Assembly: GCA_023460235.1 (NCBI GenBank)
Contig: JAEWRE010000016.1
Location: forward strand, 1-64,000
Length of the DNA: 64,000 nucleotides
Source of the DNA: Bacillota bacterium
GTDB taxonomy: Bacteria; Bacillota; Clostridia; TANB77; CAG-465
Direction: 5' to 3'
The first letter of the stretch is position 1. The number at the start of each line of letters is the position of its first letter. The translations under genes and the position numbers were made by a program. Of this stretch, positions 9,575 to 20,827 are shown piece after piece. Below the pieces are notes generated by a model. The model was not told the DNA's origin, searched no databases, and saw nothing but the letters and a program-made list of their open reading frames with translations.

Positions 9575-11881
9575 ATGAGAGATGAACAAACAGTAAGAGA
9601 TGAAATAGAAAAAATAGAAAAACAATTAAAAAAAATTAATGCAAATGAAAAGAAAAAAGGAAATAAGGAAGTTGTTAAACGTAATAAAAGACTAAGAGAT
9701 CTTAATAAAGAACTTAAAGAAATTAGAGAAATTACTAAAGCAAAAGAAGCACTTAGTAATGACAAGAAAACAGAAGTAGAAGAAGAAAATAAAAAAGAAG
9801 AAACTGTTGTGCCAGAAGAAAATAAAACAGAGGAAGTTAAACAACCAGAAAATCAGGAAAATTCTAATGAAAATTTAGATTATATAAATACTATTATAAA
9901 ATCTATTGATGATAAAATTCTTGATGCAAATAAAGAATATAGTGAGATTATAAACTATGCTGAAAAAATTAATAAAACATATACTTCTGGACCAGTAGTA
10001 GATAATAAATTACAGGAAAATAATGTAAAAAGCTTTTTAGAAGAGAATTTAACATATTTTACTGGTATTGAAAATATTCATGTTTATACAACTGATGATT
10101 CAGCAATGGAATTTTTAAACAAAGCATATAGCGATAAAAAATCTAAAATAATGCTAGAAGGTGGATCACCAGAAATAAAAGCATTAAATAAAGCGATGGT
10201 AGATCTACAAGAAGAAAAACAGAAAGTATTGAAAAGTTTAAAAGAAAATGGCTCAAAAGAAGATATTGAAAAAAAATATGAGCTAAAAAAACAAATAGAA
10301 GATGAAATAAAAAAATATGAAGAAATGCATCGTGATCAAATTCTTATTGAAAAAGAATTTTTAGAAAGAGAAGTAAAATTTAGAAATGAACTTGATAAAA
10401 TAAAACAAGAGAGAAAAGCTAAACTTGAATATATAAAAGAAAAAATGTATAACATGTATGAAGAACTTCAAGGCGAATATAAAAAACTTGTAAAACTAAT
10501 TGATTCACTTGAAGAGGCATTAAAAAAAGAAAAATTAGAAAAAGAAAATTTAGAAAAAGAATTGGGTAAAGTAGAAGAAGAAATTGGAAAAACAAAGGAA
10601 GAATTAAAGAGCAATCAAGATAAAATAGATGAATTAAATTCAAAGCTTAGCGATCCAGATATTAAAGATGAAGAAAAAGAAAGTATAAATAAGGAGCTCG
10701 AAGACCTTACAAGAGAAAGATTTGTATTAGAAACTCGTTTACTTGAATTATCAGATAAACAAAGTAGCATTAAAACAAATATTGAAAATCTTAAAATTGA
10801 AGAAAAAGAAAAAGGTCTTGATAAATTAAAAGAAAAAGAAAAAGAAATGGCAACTAAACTTGAAGATTATAAGAAAGTCTTTGAAAAATACGGCTTTAAA
10901 CATCAAGAACAAAAAAATGAATATGATTCTCAAGCTGAAAAAACTGATGAAGAAGCAGAACAAGATCTAAGTAATGAATTTGAAGATAAAAAAGATTCAG
11001 AGGATAAAAAAGACAAAAAAGATAAGGAAACTTCTAAAGATAAGACTGATGATAAAAAGAAACCTGAACAAAATACAAAACAACAAGGAAGTAACAACTC
11101 TAATCAAGTAGGAGGAGATGGAGGATCCGTTGAACAAGAGAAGAAGGAAGAAAAATCACTCACTTTATGGGATAAGGATGCAAGTTCAAAAGCTATACTA
11201 CAAAAGTATATTGCAATTAGAAATTCTAATGATAGGAAAGAAATACTTGAATTACACTACGAGGATTTTGTTAGCGCATTAAATGATCCAAAAGTTAGAT
11301 TAAATGGTACGGAGAAAAGCTTGCTTAAAGATAAGATTTCAGAAGATCAAGAAAGTTTAATATCAAATATTGATTTTTCAGATGAGAATATTCAAAATGA
11401 TATTCAAGATTTATTTATTAAATATGGTAATAAAAAAATAAGCTACAAAATATTTGATGAACTATATTCTTCTAATGCTAAGGATTCAAATATTGTAAAT
11501 AATTTAGGAAAATTAAGTCCGGATAATATCAAATTATTACAAAATACAATTGCAGAATTTTATGATAAAGTTTCTAATGGTGATATAAGCGATGAAGTTG
11601 AAATTAATAAATTTGAAAAATATGTTAGTAATCTGGCTAAATTTGGAGTTATTTCGACTAGTGCTAAAATCTTAGCACCAGGGCCTATTGAAAAAATTAC
11701 TAATCTAATTAATAATAATAAACAAAAAGTAAATGATTTTCATAAGTCAATAAATGCATCAATGTCAAAAACTAAAAAGAGTAATATGAAAGATGTTCTT
11801 TCTGGAATGAATGAACCAAACCCTAAACCAATAAATGAAGAACCGAATGTGAAAAAAGAGAGAGAAGAAGTTCATAGATAA
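9575..11881 (+). CDS. Large cytoplasmic coiled-coil protein, function unknown
   Basis: The protein has 768 residues, very rich in Lys, Glu, Asp and Asn, with no signal peptide or membrane segment. Residues ~1-60 are a charged helix. Residues ~60-100 are an acidic linker. Residues ~225-450 form long heptad-like coiled coil (repeated EKEL, KEEL, LEKE patterns). Residues ~450-530 are a very acidic/basic low-complexity linker (DKKDKKDKE) followed by a Gly/Ser patch. The last ~240 residues look globular and helical (LWDKDASSKAILQKYIAIRN). It is a monocistronic unit with its own promoter and strong terminator. I recognise no family. A structural or scaffold role is possible, but nothing in the sequence proves it. 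Confidence 0.75.
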   Translation: MRDEQTVRDEIEKIEKQLKKINANEKKKGNKEVVKRNKRLRDLNKELKEIREITKAKEALSNDKKTEVEEENKKEETVVPEENKTEEVKQPENQENSNENLDYINTIIKSIDDKILDANKEYSEIINYAEKINKTYTSGPVVDNKLQENNVKSFLEENLTYFTGIENIHVYTTDDSAMEFLNKAYSDKKSKIMLEGGSPEIKALNKAMVDLQEEKQKVLKSLKENGSKEDIEKKYELKKQIEDEIKKYEEMHRDQILIEKEFLEREVKFRNELDKIKQERKAKLEYIKEKMYNMYEELQGEYKKLVKLIDSLEEALKKEKLEKENLEKELGKVEEEIGKTKEELKSNQDKIDELNSKLSDPDIKDEEKESINKELEDLTRERFVLETRLLELSDKQSSIKTNIENLKIEEKEKGLDKLKEKEKEMATKLEDYKKVFEKYGFKHQEQKNEYDSQAEKTDEEAEQDLSNEFEDKKDSEDKKDKKDKETSKDKTDDKKKPEQNTKQQGSNNSNQVGGDGGSVEQEKKEEKSLTLWDKDASSKAILQKYIAIRNSNDRKEILELHYEDFVSALNDPKVRLNGTEKSLLKDKISEDQESLISNIDFSDENIQNDIQDLFIKYGNKKISYKIFDELYSSNAKDSNIVNNLGKLSPDNIKLLQNTIAEFYDKVSNGDISDEVEINKFEKYVSNLAKFGVISTSAKILAPGPIEKITNLINNNKQKVNDFHKSINASMSKTKKSNMKDVLSGMNEPNPKPINEEPNVKKEREEVHR

Positions 11882-11893
11882 TATATTAAATAT

Positions 11894-11931
11894 AATAAAG
11901 AAAGTATAGAGAAATCTATACTTTCTTTATT
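11894..11931 (+). terminator. Rho-independent terminator
   Basis: A 17-bp perfect stem (AATAAAGAAAGTATAGA and its complement) with a GAAA tetraloop lies just after the coiled-coil gene. Confidence 0.9.
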
Positions 11932-11973
11932 ATATAAATAATTTAATAAATTTATAAAAAAATATAAAAATGC

Positions 11974-12002
11974 TTGACATTTTAAAAAAATAATAGTATT
12001 AT
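11974..12002 (+). promoter_or_regulatory. Heat-shock operon promoter
   Basis: TTGACA and TATTAT are separated by 17 bp. The predicted transcription start is close to 12009, so the CIRCE element begins almost at +1, the usual arrangement for HrcA repression. Confidence 0.75.
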
Positions 12003-12012
12003 ATACTAAGAG

Positions 12013-12039
12013 TTAGCACTCGCCTAACTCAAGTGCTAA
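12013..12039 (+). promoter_or_regulatory. CIRCE operator (HrcA binding site)
   Basis: TTAGCACTC, nine bases, then AAGTGCTAA. Seventeen of the 18 conserved arm bases fit the CIRCE consensus; the right arm begins with A instead of G, which costs one base pair. It lies between the promoter and the hrcA start codon. Confidence 0.95.
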
Positions 12040-12052
12040 AACAGGTGATGAA

Positions 12053-13099
12053 ATGGAATTAGATGAAAGAAAAAAAAGAATACTGGCATCAGTTGTTGAA
12101 GATTACATTGCATCAGCAGAACCTGTAGGTTCAAAAACACTTGTTGATAAATATGGTTTAGATTATAGCCCAGCTACAATAAGAAATGAAATGAAGCTCT
12201 TAGAAGATTGTGGGTATTTAGAACAGCCTCATGTATCAGCAGGTAGAATTCCTTCTACAAAAGGATATAGGTATTATGTTGATAACTTAATGAAAGAACA
12301 AGGATTATCAATGCTTGATATTAATTATATAGATAATAGTATATCAGGTTATGGAAATACTGAAAAATTGCTTGAACAAGCTGCTGAGACAATATCAAAA
12401 ATTTTACTTAGACCAACACTTTTAACTATGAAGTCAGAAGATTTGATTGAAAATATAAAAATCGTAAAGATATCAGATAAAATGCTTCTTATAGTTATAT
12501 TATCGCAAAATGGAATAGTAAAAGATTGTATTGTAAAACTTACAGATACTGTTCCAGAGGAGACTATTAATGAATTAAGTGGTGTGCTAAATCAAAATTT
12601 ATCAGGTACTCCATTTGAAAAATTGCATACTGCATTAAATACTGTAATTGAAAAGGAATTAGATACGTTTTCTTTTGTACTTGAAGAAATATGTAAAAGT
12701 ATAAAAAATGAGATGAATTCTGAAACAAAAAAACTAAGCAGTAATGTGGAAGCAATATTAGATCTTCCGGAGTTTTCAGATGTTGAAAAAGTAAAGAATT
12801 TTGTAAATATGTTATCAACAAAGGAAATTATAGAATCTACTTTAGATATGATAAAGCAAGATAAACTTGGAATAATTATTGGTTCTGAAAGTAAAGAAAT
12901 AATATTGAAGGATTATAGTATTATATCACTTGATATTGAAACTGAAGATGGCAACATTGGCAAACTTTCAGTTGTAAGTCCAAAACGCATAGACTACTCT
13001 AAGACTATTTCTACATTAAAATATGTTAATGATAAAATAAAAGATATATTTTCTAGAGATAGTAAAAATAAAGGCTTAAAAAATGATGGAGGAGGATAA
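12053..13099 (+). CDS. hrcA: Heat-inducible transcription repressor HrcA
   Basis: The 348-residue protein has an N-terminal winged helix (LDERKKRILASVVEDYIASAEP, YSPATIRNEM, HVSAGRIPSTKGYR) followed by the GAF-like and dimerisation regions typical of HrcA. It binds CIRCE and represses the chaperone operon; GroEL normally keeps it active. A CIRCE site lies just upstream of its own gene, so it is autoregulated. The stop codon is one base before the grpE start, with the grpE Shine-Dalgarno inside hrcA. Confidence 0.97.
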   Translation: MELDERKKRILASVVEDYIASAEPVGSKTLVDKYGLDYSPATIRNEMKLLEDCGYLEQPHVSAGRIPSTKGYRYYVDNLMKEQGLSMLDINYIDNSISGYGNTEKLLEQAAETISKILLRPTLLTMKSEDLIENIKIVKISDKMLLIVILSQNGIVKDCIVKLTDTVPEETINELSGVLNQNLSGTPFEKLHTALNTVIEKELDTFSFVLEEICKSIKNEMNSETKKLSSNVEAILDLPEFSDVEKVKNFVNMLSTKEIIESTLDMIKQDKLGIIIGSESKEIILKDYSIISLDIETEDGNIGKLSVVSPKRIDYSKTISTLKYVNDKIKDIFSRDSKNKGLKNDGGG

Positions 13100-13100
13100 A

Positions 13101-13649
13101 ATGGAAGAAAAAGAAAATTTAAACGAAACTGAAAACATTGAATTAGATAATAATTCTGATAACACGGAAAACTTAGAGATGGATAAAAATGATTTTATTG
13201 CTAAATTAAATAATGATTTATTAGAGCAAAAGAAAAAAACAGATGAATATTTTGAACATTTAAAACGTAATATGGCTGAATTTGATAATTTTAAGAAAAG
13301 AATGAGTAAGGAAAAGGATACTATGTATTCAACTATTATTTCTGGACTTGTAGCAGATTTTCTTTTAATTGTTGATAATTTTGAAAAAGCAATGCAAGCT
13401 GAAACTAGTGATGAATCTTTTAAAAGTGGTATTGAAATGATATATATACAAACAAAAGACGCACTAAAGAAACTGGGCTTAGAAGAAATAGAAGCATTAA
13501 ATGCTAAATTTGATCCAGAGTTACACGAAGCTGTTATGCATATAGAAGATGAAAACTATGGAGAAAAAGAAGTAGTTGAAGAATTTAGAAAAGGCTATAA
13601 AATAGGTGATAAAGTTATACGTCATTCTATGGTAAAGGTAGCAAATTAA
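13101..13649 (+). CDS. grpE: Nucleotide exchange factor GrpE
   Basis: The 182-residue protein has an acidic disordered N-terminus (~45 residues), a long helix (KKKTDEYFEHLKRNMAEFDN) and a C-terminal beta domain with the signature AKFDPELHEAVMHIED. It releases ADP from DnaK. The ATG at 13101 follows GGAGGAGG; an upstream ATG at 13083 would lack it. Confidence 0.95.
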   Translation: MEEKENLNETENIELDNNSDNTENLEMDKNDFIAKLNNDLLEQKKKTDEYFEHLKRNMAEFDNFKKRMSKEKDTMYSTIISGLVADFLLIVDNFEKAMQAETSDESFKSGIEMIYIQTKDALKKLGLEEIEALNAKFDPELHEAVMHIEDENYGEKEVVEEFRKGYKIGDKVIRHSMVKVAN

Positions 13650-13719
13650 TAAAAATAGTTATTAACTTAGATTATGTATTTTGAATTTAATATGTAATTT
13701 AAGTGTATAATATAAATAA

Positions 13720-15558
<1,839 letters not shown>

Positions 15559-15585
15559 TATTTAATTAATTTCATAGAATGTAAT

Positions 15586-15611
15586 AGGGTGGAAATTTTA
15601 TTTGCCACCCT
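15586..15611 (+). terminator. Hairpin between dnaK and dnaJ (partial terminator)
   Basis: A 7-bp GC-rich stem (AGGGTGG / CCACCCT) with a 12-nt loop is followed by a short T-rich stretch. It may lower dnaJ expression relative to dnaK or protect the dnaK mRNA end. Confidence 0.6.
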
Positions 15612-15643
15612 GATTTTAAATATATAAATAGGGGGAAAAGATT

Positions 15644-16798
15644 GTGGCAGAGTCAAAAGACTATTACAATATACTTGGTGTATCAAAAGATGCTACAGAT
15701 GAAGAATTAAAAAAAGCATATAGAACTCTTGCTAAAAAATACCATCCAGATGCGAATGCTGGTGAAGATAAAGCAGCATCAGAAGCAAAGTTTAAAGAAG
15801 TAAATGAGGCGTATAGTGTTCTATCCGATAAGACTAAAAGAGCACAATATGATAGATTTGGTTCTAATTTTGAACAAGCAGGTGGATTTGGCGGAGGAAC
15901 TGGTGGCTTCGGTGGTTTCGATTTCTCTGGATTTGGTGGAATGGGTGTTGATATAGATTTAGATGACATTTTAGGTAGTGTTTTCGGCGGAGGTTTCGGT
16001 GGAGCTTCAGCTAAAAAGGCTGGTCCTGCAAAGGGTGCAGATTTGAGATATAATATGAATATTACTTTTGAAGAAGCTGCATTTGGTACAACTAAAGAAA
16101 TTAATATATCAAGAAATGAACCATGTGATACTTGTTCTGGTACTGGTGCAAAACCTGGAACTTCGCAAGTAACATGTGACAAATGCGGTGGAAGAGGAAA
16201 GATTCAAATAACTCAAAATACTATAATGGGTACTTTTTCTACTGTTAAAACATGTGATAAATGTGGTGGAGAAGGAAAAATCACTCCAAACCCTTGTGAA
16301 AAATGTAGCGGAAAAGGAACTGTTAGAAAAAATATTAAAATTAATATTAATATACCTGCTGGAATAGATAATGGTCAAGCGATATCACTTCGCTCAGAAG
16401 GTGATATTGGTAAAAAAGGCGGTCCAAGAGGTGATCTATTTGTTGTAGTTAATGTGGCACCACATAAAGTATTTACAAGAAATGGATTTGATTTAACAGC
16501 AGATATATACGTTCCATTTACTAAATTGACACTTGGAGGGACTATTAAAGTTCCAACACTTGAAGATGATGAGGAATTGGTAATACCAGAGGGTACGCCA
16601 GCTGGAACTAAATTTAAAATAAAAGATAAAGGGATTCAAAACATTCACGGTAGAGGAAGAGGAATTATTGAATATACTGTAAAAGTAGATATTCCTAAAA
16701 AACTAACTGATGAACAAAGAAAAGTACTAGTTGATTTTGCAAATTTAACTGGAGATGAAGTTAGTATTAACAAGAAAAAGAATTTCTTTGGAAGATAG
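15644..16798 (+). CDS. dnaJ: Co-chaperone DnaJ (Hsp40)
   Basis: The 384-residue type I J-protein has a J domain with KKYHPDANA (HPD near residue 34), a Gly/Phe-rich linker (~75-125), and four CxxCxGxG zinc repeats ([32 protein letters not shown]). C-terminal substrate-binding domains follow. It stimulates the DnaK ATPase and delivers clients. The start is GTG after AGGGGGAAA. It is the last gene of the hrcA operon. Confidence 0.97.
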   Translation: MAESKDYYNILGVSKDATDEELKKAYRTLAKKYHPDANAGEDKAASEAKFKEVNEAYSVLSDKTKRAQYDRFGSNFEQAGGFGGGTGGFGGFDFSGFGGMGVDIDLDDILGSVFGGGFGGASAKKAGPAKGADLRYNMNITFEEAAFGTTKEINISRNEPCDTCSGTGAKPGTSQVTCDKCGGRGKIQITQNTIMGTFSTVKTCDKCGGEGKITPNPCEKCSGKGTVRKNIKININIPAGIDNGQAISLRSEGDIGKKGGPRGDLFVVVNVAPHKVFTRNGFDLTADIYVPFTKLTLGGTIKVPTLEDDEELVIPEGTPAGTKFKIKDKGIQNIHGRGRGIIEYTVKVDIPKKLTDEQRKVLVDFANLTGDEVSINKKKNFFGR

Positions 16799-16805
16799 TT
16801 AAAAG

Positions 16806-16822
16806 ACGGATATTTTATCCGT
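16806..16822 (+). terminator. Operon terminator after dnaJ
   Basis: The stem ACGGATA / TATCCGT with a 3-nt loop is followed by eight T residues. Confidence 0.9.
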
Positions 16823-16932
16823 TTTTTTTATGATCATAAATTATTATACTTAAAATCGATAATTTTTATTAATATATATTTACAATATGAATTTGTTTAA
16901 AACTAAATAAGAATGTTATAATCAATATATAT

Positions 16933-16968
16933 AAAATACATTAAAATATTTATATTTTAATGTATTTT
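16933..16968 (+). repeat. 16-bp inverted repeat, terminator-like
   Basis: The arms are AAAATACATTAAAATA and its exact complement, with a 4-nt loop TTTA. The right arm ends in T-rich sequence, so it may act as a weak terminator. A TATAAT lies just 12 bp upstream. Confidence 0.6.
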
Positions 16969-16994
16969 TATATATTAGGAGTAAATAATATATT

Positions 16995-17096
16995 GTGAAA
17001 AACTATCATATTTTTTGTGTAATTATGTTAATAATTAATTTGAGTAATGCCTATATTACTATAAAGCAAAAAAAGATATATTTCTACTTTAGTTGA
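16995..17096 (+). CDS. Possible 33-residue hydrophobic peptide (doubtful)
   Basis: A GTG-started frame encodes a short peptide with a hydrophobic stretch (FCVIMLIINLSNAYI) and a basic tail. An AGGAG lies 13 bases upstream, which is rather far. No homolog is recognised, and the stop overlaps the next promoter. It may be chance. Confidence 0.15.
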   Translation: MKNYHIFCVIMLIINLSNAYITIKQKKIYFYFS

Positions 17097-17121
17097 CAAA
17101 TTTAGATAAACGTGTTATAAT
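17093..17121 (+). promoter_or_regulatory. Strong promoter of the glycosyltransferase gene
   Basis: Consensus TTGACA and TATAAT with a 17-bp spacer. The gene start is about 165 bases after the predicted +1, a long leader for this genome. Confidence 0.8.
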
Positions 17122-17293
17122 CACAACGAAATATTTTAAGATAATGTTTAATATGATTTTGAGGTGTAAAAATATCGTAATAGAAGTAGTATATAAATAT
17201 AAAAATATATAAAGGTGTTGGTTAACATCTGATTTTTTAATTTACCTCTAATCTTTTTTATAATTAAAAATAGCAGTTTAGGAGGTAATATGT

Positions 17294-19957
17294 ATGATGC
17301 AATACAAATATAAATTTTCTATAATAATGTCTATATATAATGTAGAACAATATATAAAAGAGGCTATAGATTCTGTTATAGAACAGTCACTAGATTTTCA
17401 AGAAAACGTCCAATTAATACTTGTTAATGACGGTTCCCCTGATAAGTGCAACGATATATGCAGAAGATATGTAGAGAAATATCCTGATAATATAGAATAT
17501 CATGAAAAAATAAATGAAGGCTTACCATCAGCTAGAAATTATGGCTTAAAGTTTGTTAGAGGAAAATACGTAAATTTTTTTGATCCTGATGATATACTTA
17601 GCAAAGATACTCTAAATTCTGTATTAAGTTTTTTTAATAAAAATCCTAAAATAAATATAGCTGGTTTAGTAGTTGAATATTTTGGTGCAAAATTTGGTAT
17701 ACATCCGCGTTATGAAAAATTTGGTAAGGAGACAACCGTAGTATCTCTTGTAGAGAGTCCACAGAATTATATATTGTCATCAGCTGCTACTTTTTATAGT
17801 GCTAATTTATTTGATAATATCAAATTTGATACTAGTCTAGAGATTGCAGAGGATCTATTTTTAAATTGCCAATTATATTTTGATAATAAAAATATAGGTA
17901 TAATAGGACATAATGAAGCAGTTTATTATTATAGAGTGAGAAAAGAAAATGTATCTTTAACTGGTAAAAAGAAATATGATTTAGACTCTTTCATAGAAGT
18001 AACAAACTATTTGTATAATAATTTTATTAGAATACTTGATGAAAAGAAAATGAATATGCCAGAATTTTTAAAGTATATTTTATTAGCGGAAATTAAAAAG
18101 AAAAACAAAGCATTAAATATGTTAAAAAATGATGATAAAATACTACAATTCCATGAATTATGTAAGAAGATATTATTAAACATAGAAGATAAGTACATTT
18201 CCAATTTTTATGATCAAGATCATATGGTGAAAATTAGTTTTCTTTGTTTAAAATATGGGTGGAATTCCAAAAATATAGAATACAAAATCCATGATAATAA
18301 ACTTTATGCTAATAACTTAAAAGTTGGTAATATTAAAGAATGTAAAATGATATTAAGTAAATGTGAGGTTAGTAATAAGCATATTAAATTAATAGGAGTA
18401 TATAATGATATATTACCTATTAATGCAAATTCAAGTTTAAGGTTCAAAGATAATAATGGTATAACTTATAGTACAAATTTGAAACATACTGATAACAGAT
18501 TTTTCTTAAATAAAGTAATGGGATTAGAATTTAATAATCCATATAAATTTGATATTACCATTGATATATGTAATGCTATTAAGTATAGACCAATACTAAA
18601 AGTAGCAGGAATAGAGATTCCTATAAAATTTATTAGCATGGGAAAAAATTTTGTAGTTGAAAATTTTGTAAGTGATGAAGAAATATTGAAATTTAAAAAT
18701 AGAAAAAAACTAATAGAAATTAATAATTATGAAATAAAAATATCAAATAAGACTATATTTAATATTCTTAAATATAGTTTTGAAAGAATTAAGTATATAA
18801 AGAAATTTTTTAATATTAAATGGATTTATAGATTTATGGGATTTAGAAATAAGAAATATGTTTTATTTAATGACAGGCCACTTGTTGGAGATGACAATGC
18901 ACAAGCATTATTTGAATATATATGTAGAAATGAAAAAAATTTTTCAAGAAACTGTTACTTTGTTATATCTAAAGATTCAAAAAACTATAAAGAATTAAAG
19001 AAAATTGGTAAAGTAATAATAAAAGATAGTTTAATTCATAAGTTTAAATTTTTAAATGCTAAGATAATAATTTCTTCTCATGCAGCTTTTTACAGTCCCT
19101 TTAATGAAGAAGAAATGTATTGCTTTAGGGATATACTTAATTATAAGTTTGTATTTTTACAGCATGGAGTTATAATGAATAATGTTCATTTACCTATTAA
19201 TAAATGTAAATCTGGAATTGACTTGTTTATTACAAGTACTCAAAAAGAATATGAAGAAGTAATGACAGATAAATATATGTATAATAATGAAGTTGTACTT
19301 ACAGGGTTACCAAGATTTGATAAATTAAAAAATGATGATGAAAAAATTATATTAATTGCACCTACATGGAGAACATTCCTATCAGGAAAAATAAATAAAT
19401 TAGGTTTTCATGATATAGTTGAAAATTTTGATGAGTCAGAATATTATATAAGATATAGTTCTTTATTAAAAAATGACAAACTATTAAATATTTTGGAAAA
19501 TCAAGGTTATAAAATAATATTTTTATTACACCCGGGATTTAAGCTATATAAAGAATTATTTATAAAATTAAAAAGTAATAAAGTGGAAATAAAGGATTTT
19601 GAAGAAGTTAAATATTCAGAATTATTTTCAAAATTATCTCTACTTGTCACTGATTATTCAAGTATTATATTTGATGTTGCTTATTTAAAGAAGCCTATGT
19701 TATTATATCAGTTTGATAGCAAAGATTATTTTGAAAAACATTATAAACCTGGATATTTTTCATATAAAGAAGATGGTTTTGGTAAAATAGTAACAGAAGA
19801 AAATGAATTGGTAGAAGAAATAATTAAAAATATAGAATCAAAATGTAGAATTGATGAATTTTACAAGAACAGAATAGAAAATACGTTTAAATATATAGAT
19901 AAAAATAATTCAAAAAGAGTCTATGAAGAAATAAGAAAAAGATTTTTTGATAAATAG
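17294..19957 (+). CDS. GT2 glycosyltransferase fused to CDP-glycerol glycerophosphotransferase
   Basis: The protein has 887 residues. Residues 1-~250 are a GT2 domain: FSIIMSIYNVEQYIKEAIDS, LVNDGSPDKC, FFDPDDIL. Residues ~300-480 are a beta-rich middle part. Residues ~520-887 are a TagB/TagF-type domain with LQHGV, LTGLPRFD, IAPTWR, LLHPGF and TDYSSIIFDVAY. Such enzymes build poly(glycerol-phosphate) or sugar-glycerol-phosphate chains of teichoic-acid-like polymers at the inner face of the membrane. It stands alone between two terminators, with no other teichoic acid genes adjacent. The ATG at 17294 follows AGGAGG; an overlapping ATG four bases upstream opens only a short frame. Confidence 0.9.
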   Translation: MMQYKYKFSIIMSIYNVEQYIKEAIDSVIEQSLDFQENVQLILVNDGSPDKCNDICRRYVEKYPDNIEYHEKINEGLPSARNYGLKFVRGKYVNFFDPDDILSKDTLNSVLSFFNKNPKINIAGLVVEYFGAKFGIHPRYEKFGKETTVVSLVESPQNYILSSAATFYSANLFDNIKFDTSLEIAEDLFLNCQLYFDNKNIGIIGHNEAVYYYRVRKENVSLTGKKKYDLDSFIEVTNYLYNNFIRILDEKKMNMPEFLKYILLAEIKKKNKALNMLKNDDKILQFHELCKKILLNIEDKYISNFYDQDHMVKISFLCLKYGWNSKNIEYKIHDNKLYANNLKVGNIKECKMILSKCEVSNKHIKLIGVYNDILPINANSSLRFKDNNGITYSTNLKHTDNRFFLNKVMGLEFNNPYKFDITIDICNAIKYRPILKVAGIEIPIKFISMGKNFVVENFVSDEEILKFKNRKKLIEINNYEIKISNKTIFNILKYSFERIKYIKKFFNIKWIYRFMGFRNKKYVLFNDRPLVGDDNAQALFEYICRNEKNFSRNCYFVISKDSKNYKELKKIGKVIIKDSLIHKFKFLNAKIIISSHAAFYSPFNEEEMYCFRDILNYKFVFLQHGVIMNNVHLPINKCKSGIDLFITSTQKEYEEVMTDKYMYNNEVVLTGLPRFDKLKNDDEKIILIAPTWRTFLSGKINKLGFHDIVENFDESEYYIRYSSLLKNDKLLNILENQGYKIIFLLHPGFKLYKELFIKLKSNKVEIKDFEEVKYSELFSKLSLLVTDYSSIIFDVAYLKKPMLLYQFDSKDYFEKHYKPGYFSYKEDGFGKIVTEENELVEEIIKNIESKCRIDEFYKNRIENTFKYIDKNNSKRVYEEIRKRFFDK

Positions 19958-19977
19958 AGAATATGAGTAATAATGAA

Positions 19978-20001
19978 ATCGGAGTATAAATATACTCTGA
20001 T
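19978..20001 (+). terminator. Rho-independent terminator
   Basis: The 11-bp stem ATCGGAGTATA / TATACTCTGAT (one G-T pair) with a 2-nt loop is followed by a T run. Confidence 0.85.
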
Positions 20002-20017
20002 TTTTTATAATTATGTA

Positions 20018-20046
20018 TTGTATAAAACACATAATTATAGTAAAAT
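20018..20046 (+). promoter_or_regulatory. Probable promoter of rsmE
   Basis: TTGTAT and TAAAAT have a 17-bp spacer. An inverted repeat (ATAATTATGT 20007-20016 / ACATAATTAT 20029-20038) overlaps it and could be an operator. Confidence 0.5.
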
Positions 20047-20072
20047 ATAATCATAATTAAGGAGAAATAAAC

Positions 20073-20810
20073 ATGGCAAGAAGATTCAAAGTATCAGAAA
20101 AAGATATGAAAAATATAGATGAAGATAAAATAGAGATATATGGAAGTGAAGTAAAGCATATACAAGTTTTAAGGAACAATGTAGGAGACAAAATCACAGT
20201 TAATGAAAATATATGTGAAATTATAAATATAAAAAAAGATAGTATAGTTTTGGAGATATTAGAGAATGCTCCAAGAATTGGTGAACCTAATATTAATTTA
20301 ACGTTATATATGGCAGTATTAAAGAATGATAAACTGGATTTTGTGGTGCAAAAGGCAATAGAACTTGGTGTAAAAAGAATAATTCCGTTTTTTTCAAAAA
20401 ATACAGTAGTAAAATTAGATGAAAAGGGAAAAATAAAAAGGAAAGAAAAATTACAAATTGTAGCAGATGAAGCATGCAAGCAATGTGGCAGAACAGACGA
20501 GGTATTTATTGATGATTTTATTAACTTTGATGAAATTCTAAAAGATGCAACTAAGTATAGTAAAATAGTATTGGCTTATGAAAAAGAGACATCATCACTA
20601 AGAGATTCTCTTAATATTGCAAAAAATAATAAGTTTAAAGATATTGGGATTGTAATTGGACCAGAAGGTGGTTTTGATAAAACCGAGTATGAAAAACTTT
20701 TAAAAATAGATAATGTATCTTCAGTAAGCTTGGGGAGTAGAATATTAAGAGCTGAAACTGCTGCTTTAAATTTAATTTGTATAGTTATGTATGAGTTAGA
20801 TAATAAATAA
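20073..20810 (+). CDS. rsmE: 16S rRNA m3U1498 methyltransferase RsmE
   Basis: The 245-residue SPOUT-class enzyme has an N-terminal PUA-like part (EVKHIQVLRNNVGDKI) and a C-terminal knot with IGPEGGFDKTEYEKL and SLGSRILRAETAALN. It methylates uridine 1498 of 16S rRNA with S-adenosylmethionine. The start follows AAGGAGA. It is often next to prmA, but here it follows an envelope gene, with its own promoter. Confidence 0.95.
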   Translation: MARRFKVSEKDMKNIDEDKIEIYGSEVKHIQVLRNNVGDKITVNENICEIINIKKDSIVLEILENAPRIGEPNINLTLYMAVLKNDKLDFVVQKAIELGVKRIIPFFSKNTVVKLDEKGKIKRKEKLQIVADEACKQCGRTDEVFIDDFINFDEILKDATKYSKIVLAYEKETSSLRDSLNIAKNNKFKDIGIVIGPEGGFDKTEYEKLLKIDNVSSVSLGSRILRAETAALNLICIVMYELDNK

Positions 20811-20827
20811 AAATATTATTTACTGTA

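Larger units (their letters stand above)
16823..17292 (+). other. 470-bp gene-poor stretch with hairpin, promoter and long leader
   Basis: I see no convincing protein gene here. The stretch holds a TATAAT (~16916-16921), a 16-bp AT-only hairpin, a possible 33-codon ORF, a strong promoter at 17093-17121, and then about 165 bp of untranslated leader before the next gene. I could not match the leader to a known riboswitch. Confidence 0.6.

Noticed and set aside
13681..13711. Separate dnaK promoter
   Set aside because: TTGAAT and TATAAT are 19 bp apart and no CIRCE follows. Transcription from hrcA is sufficient to explain expression.
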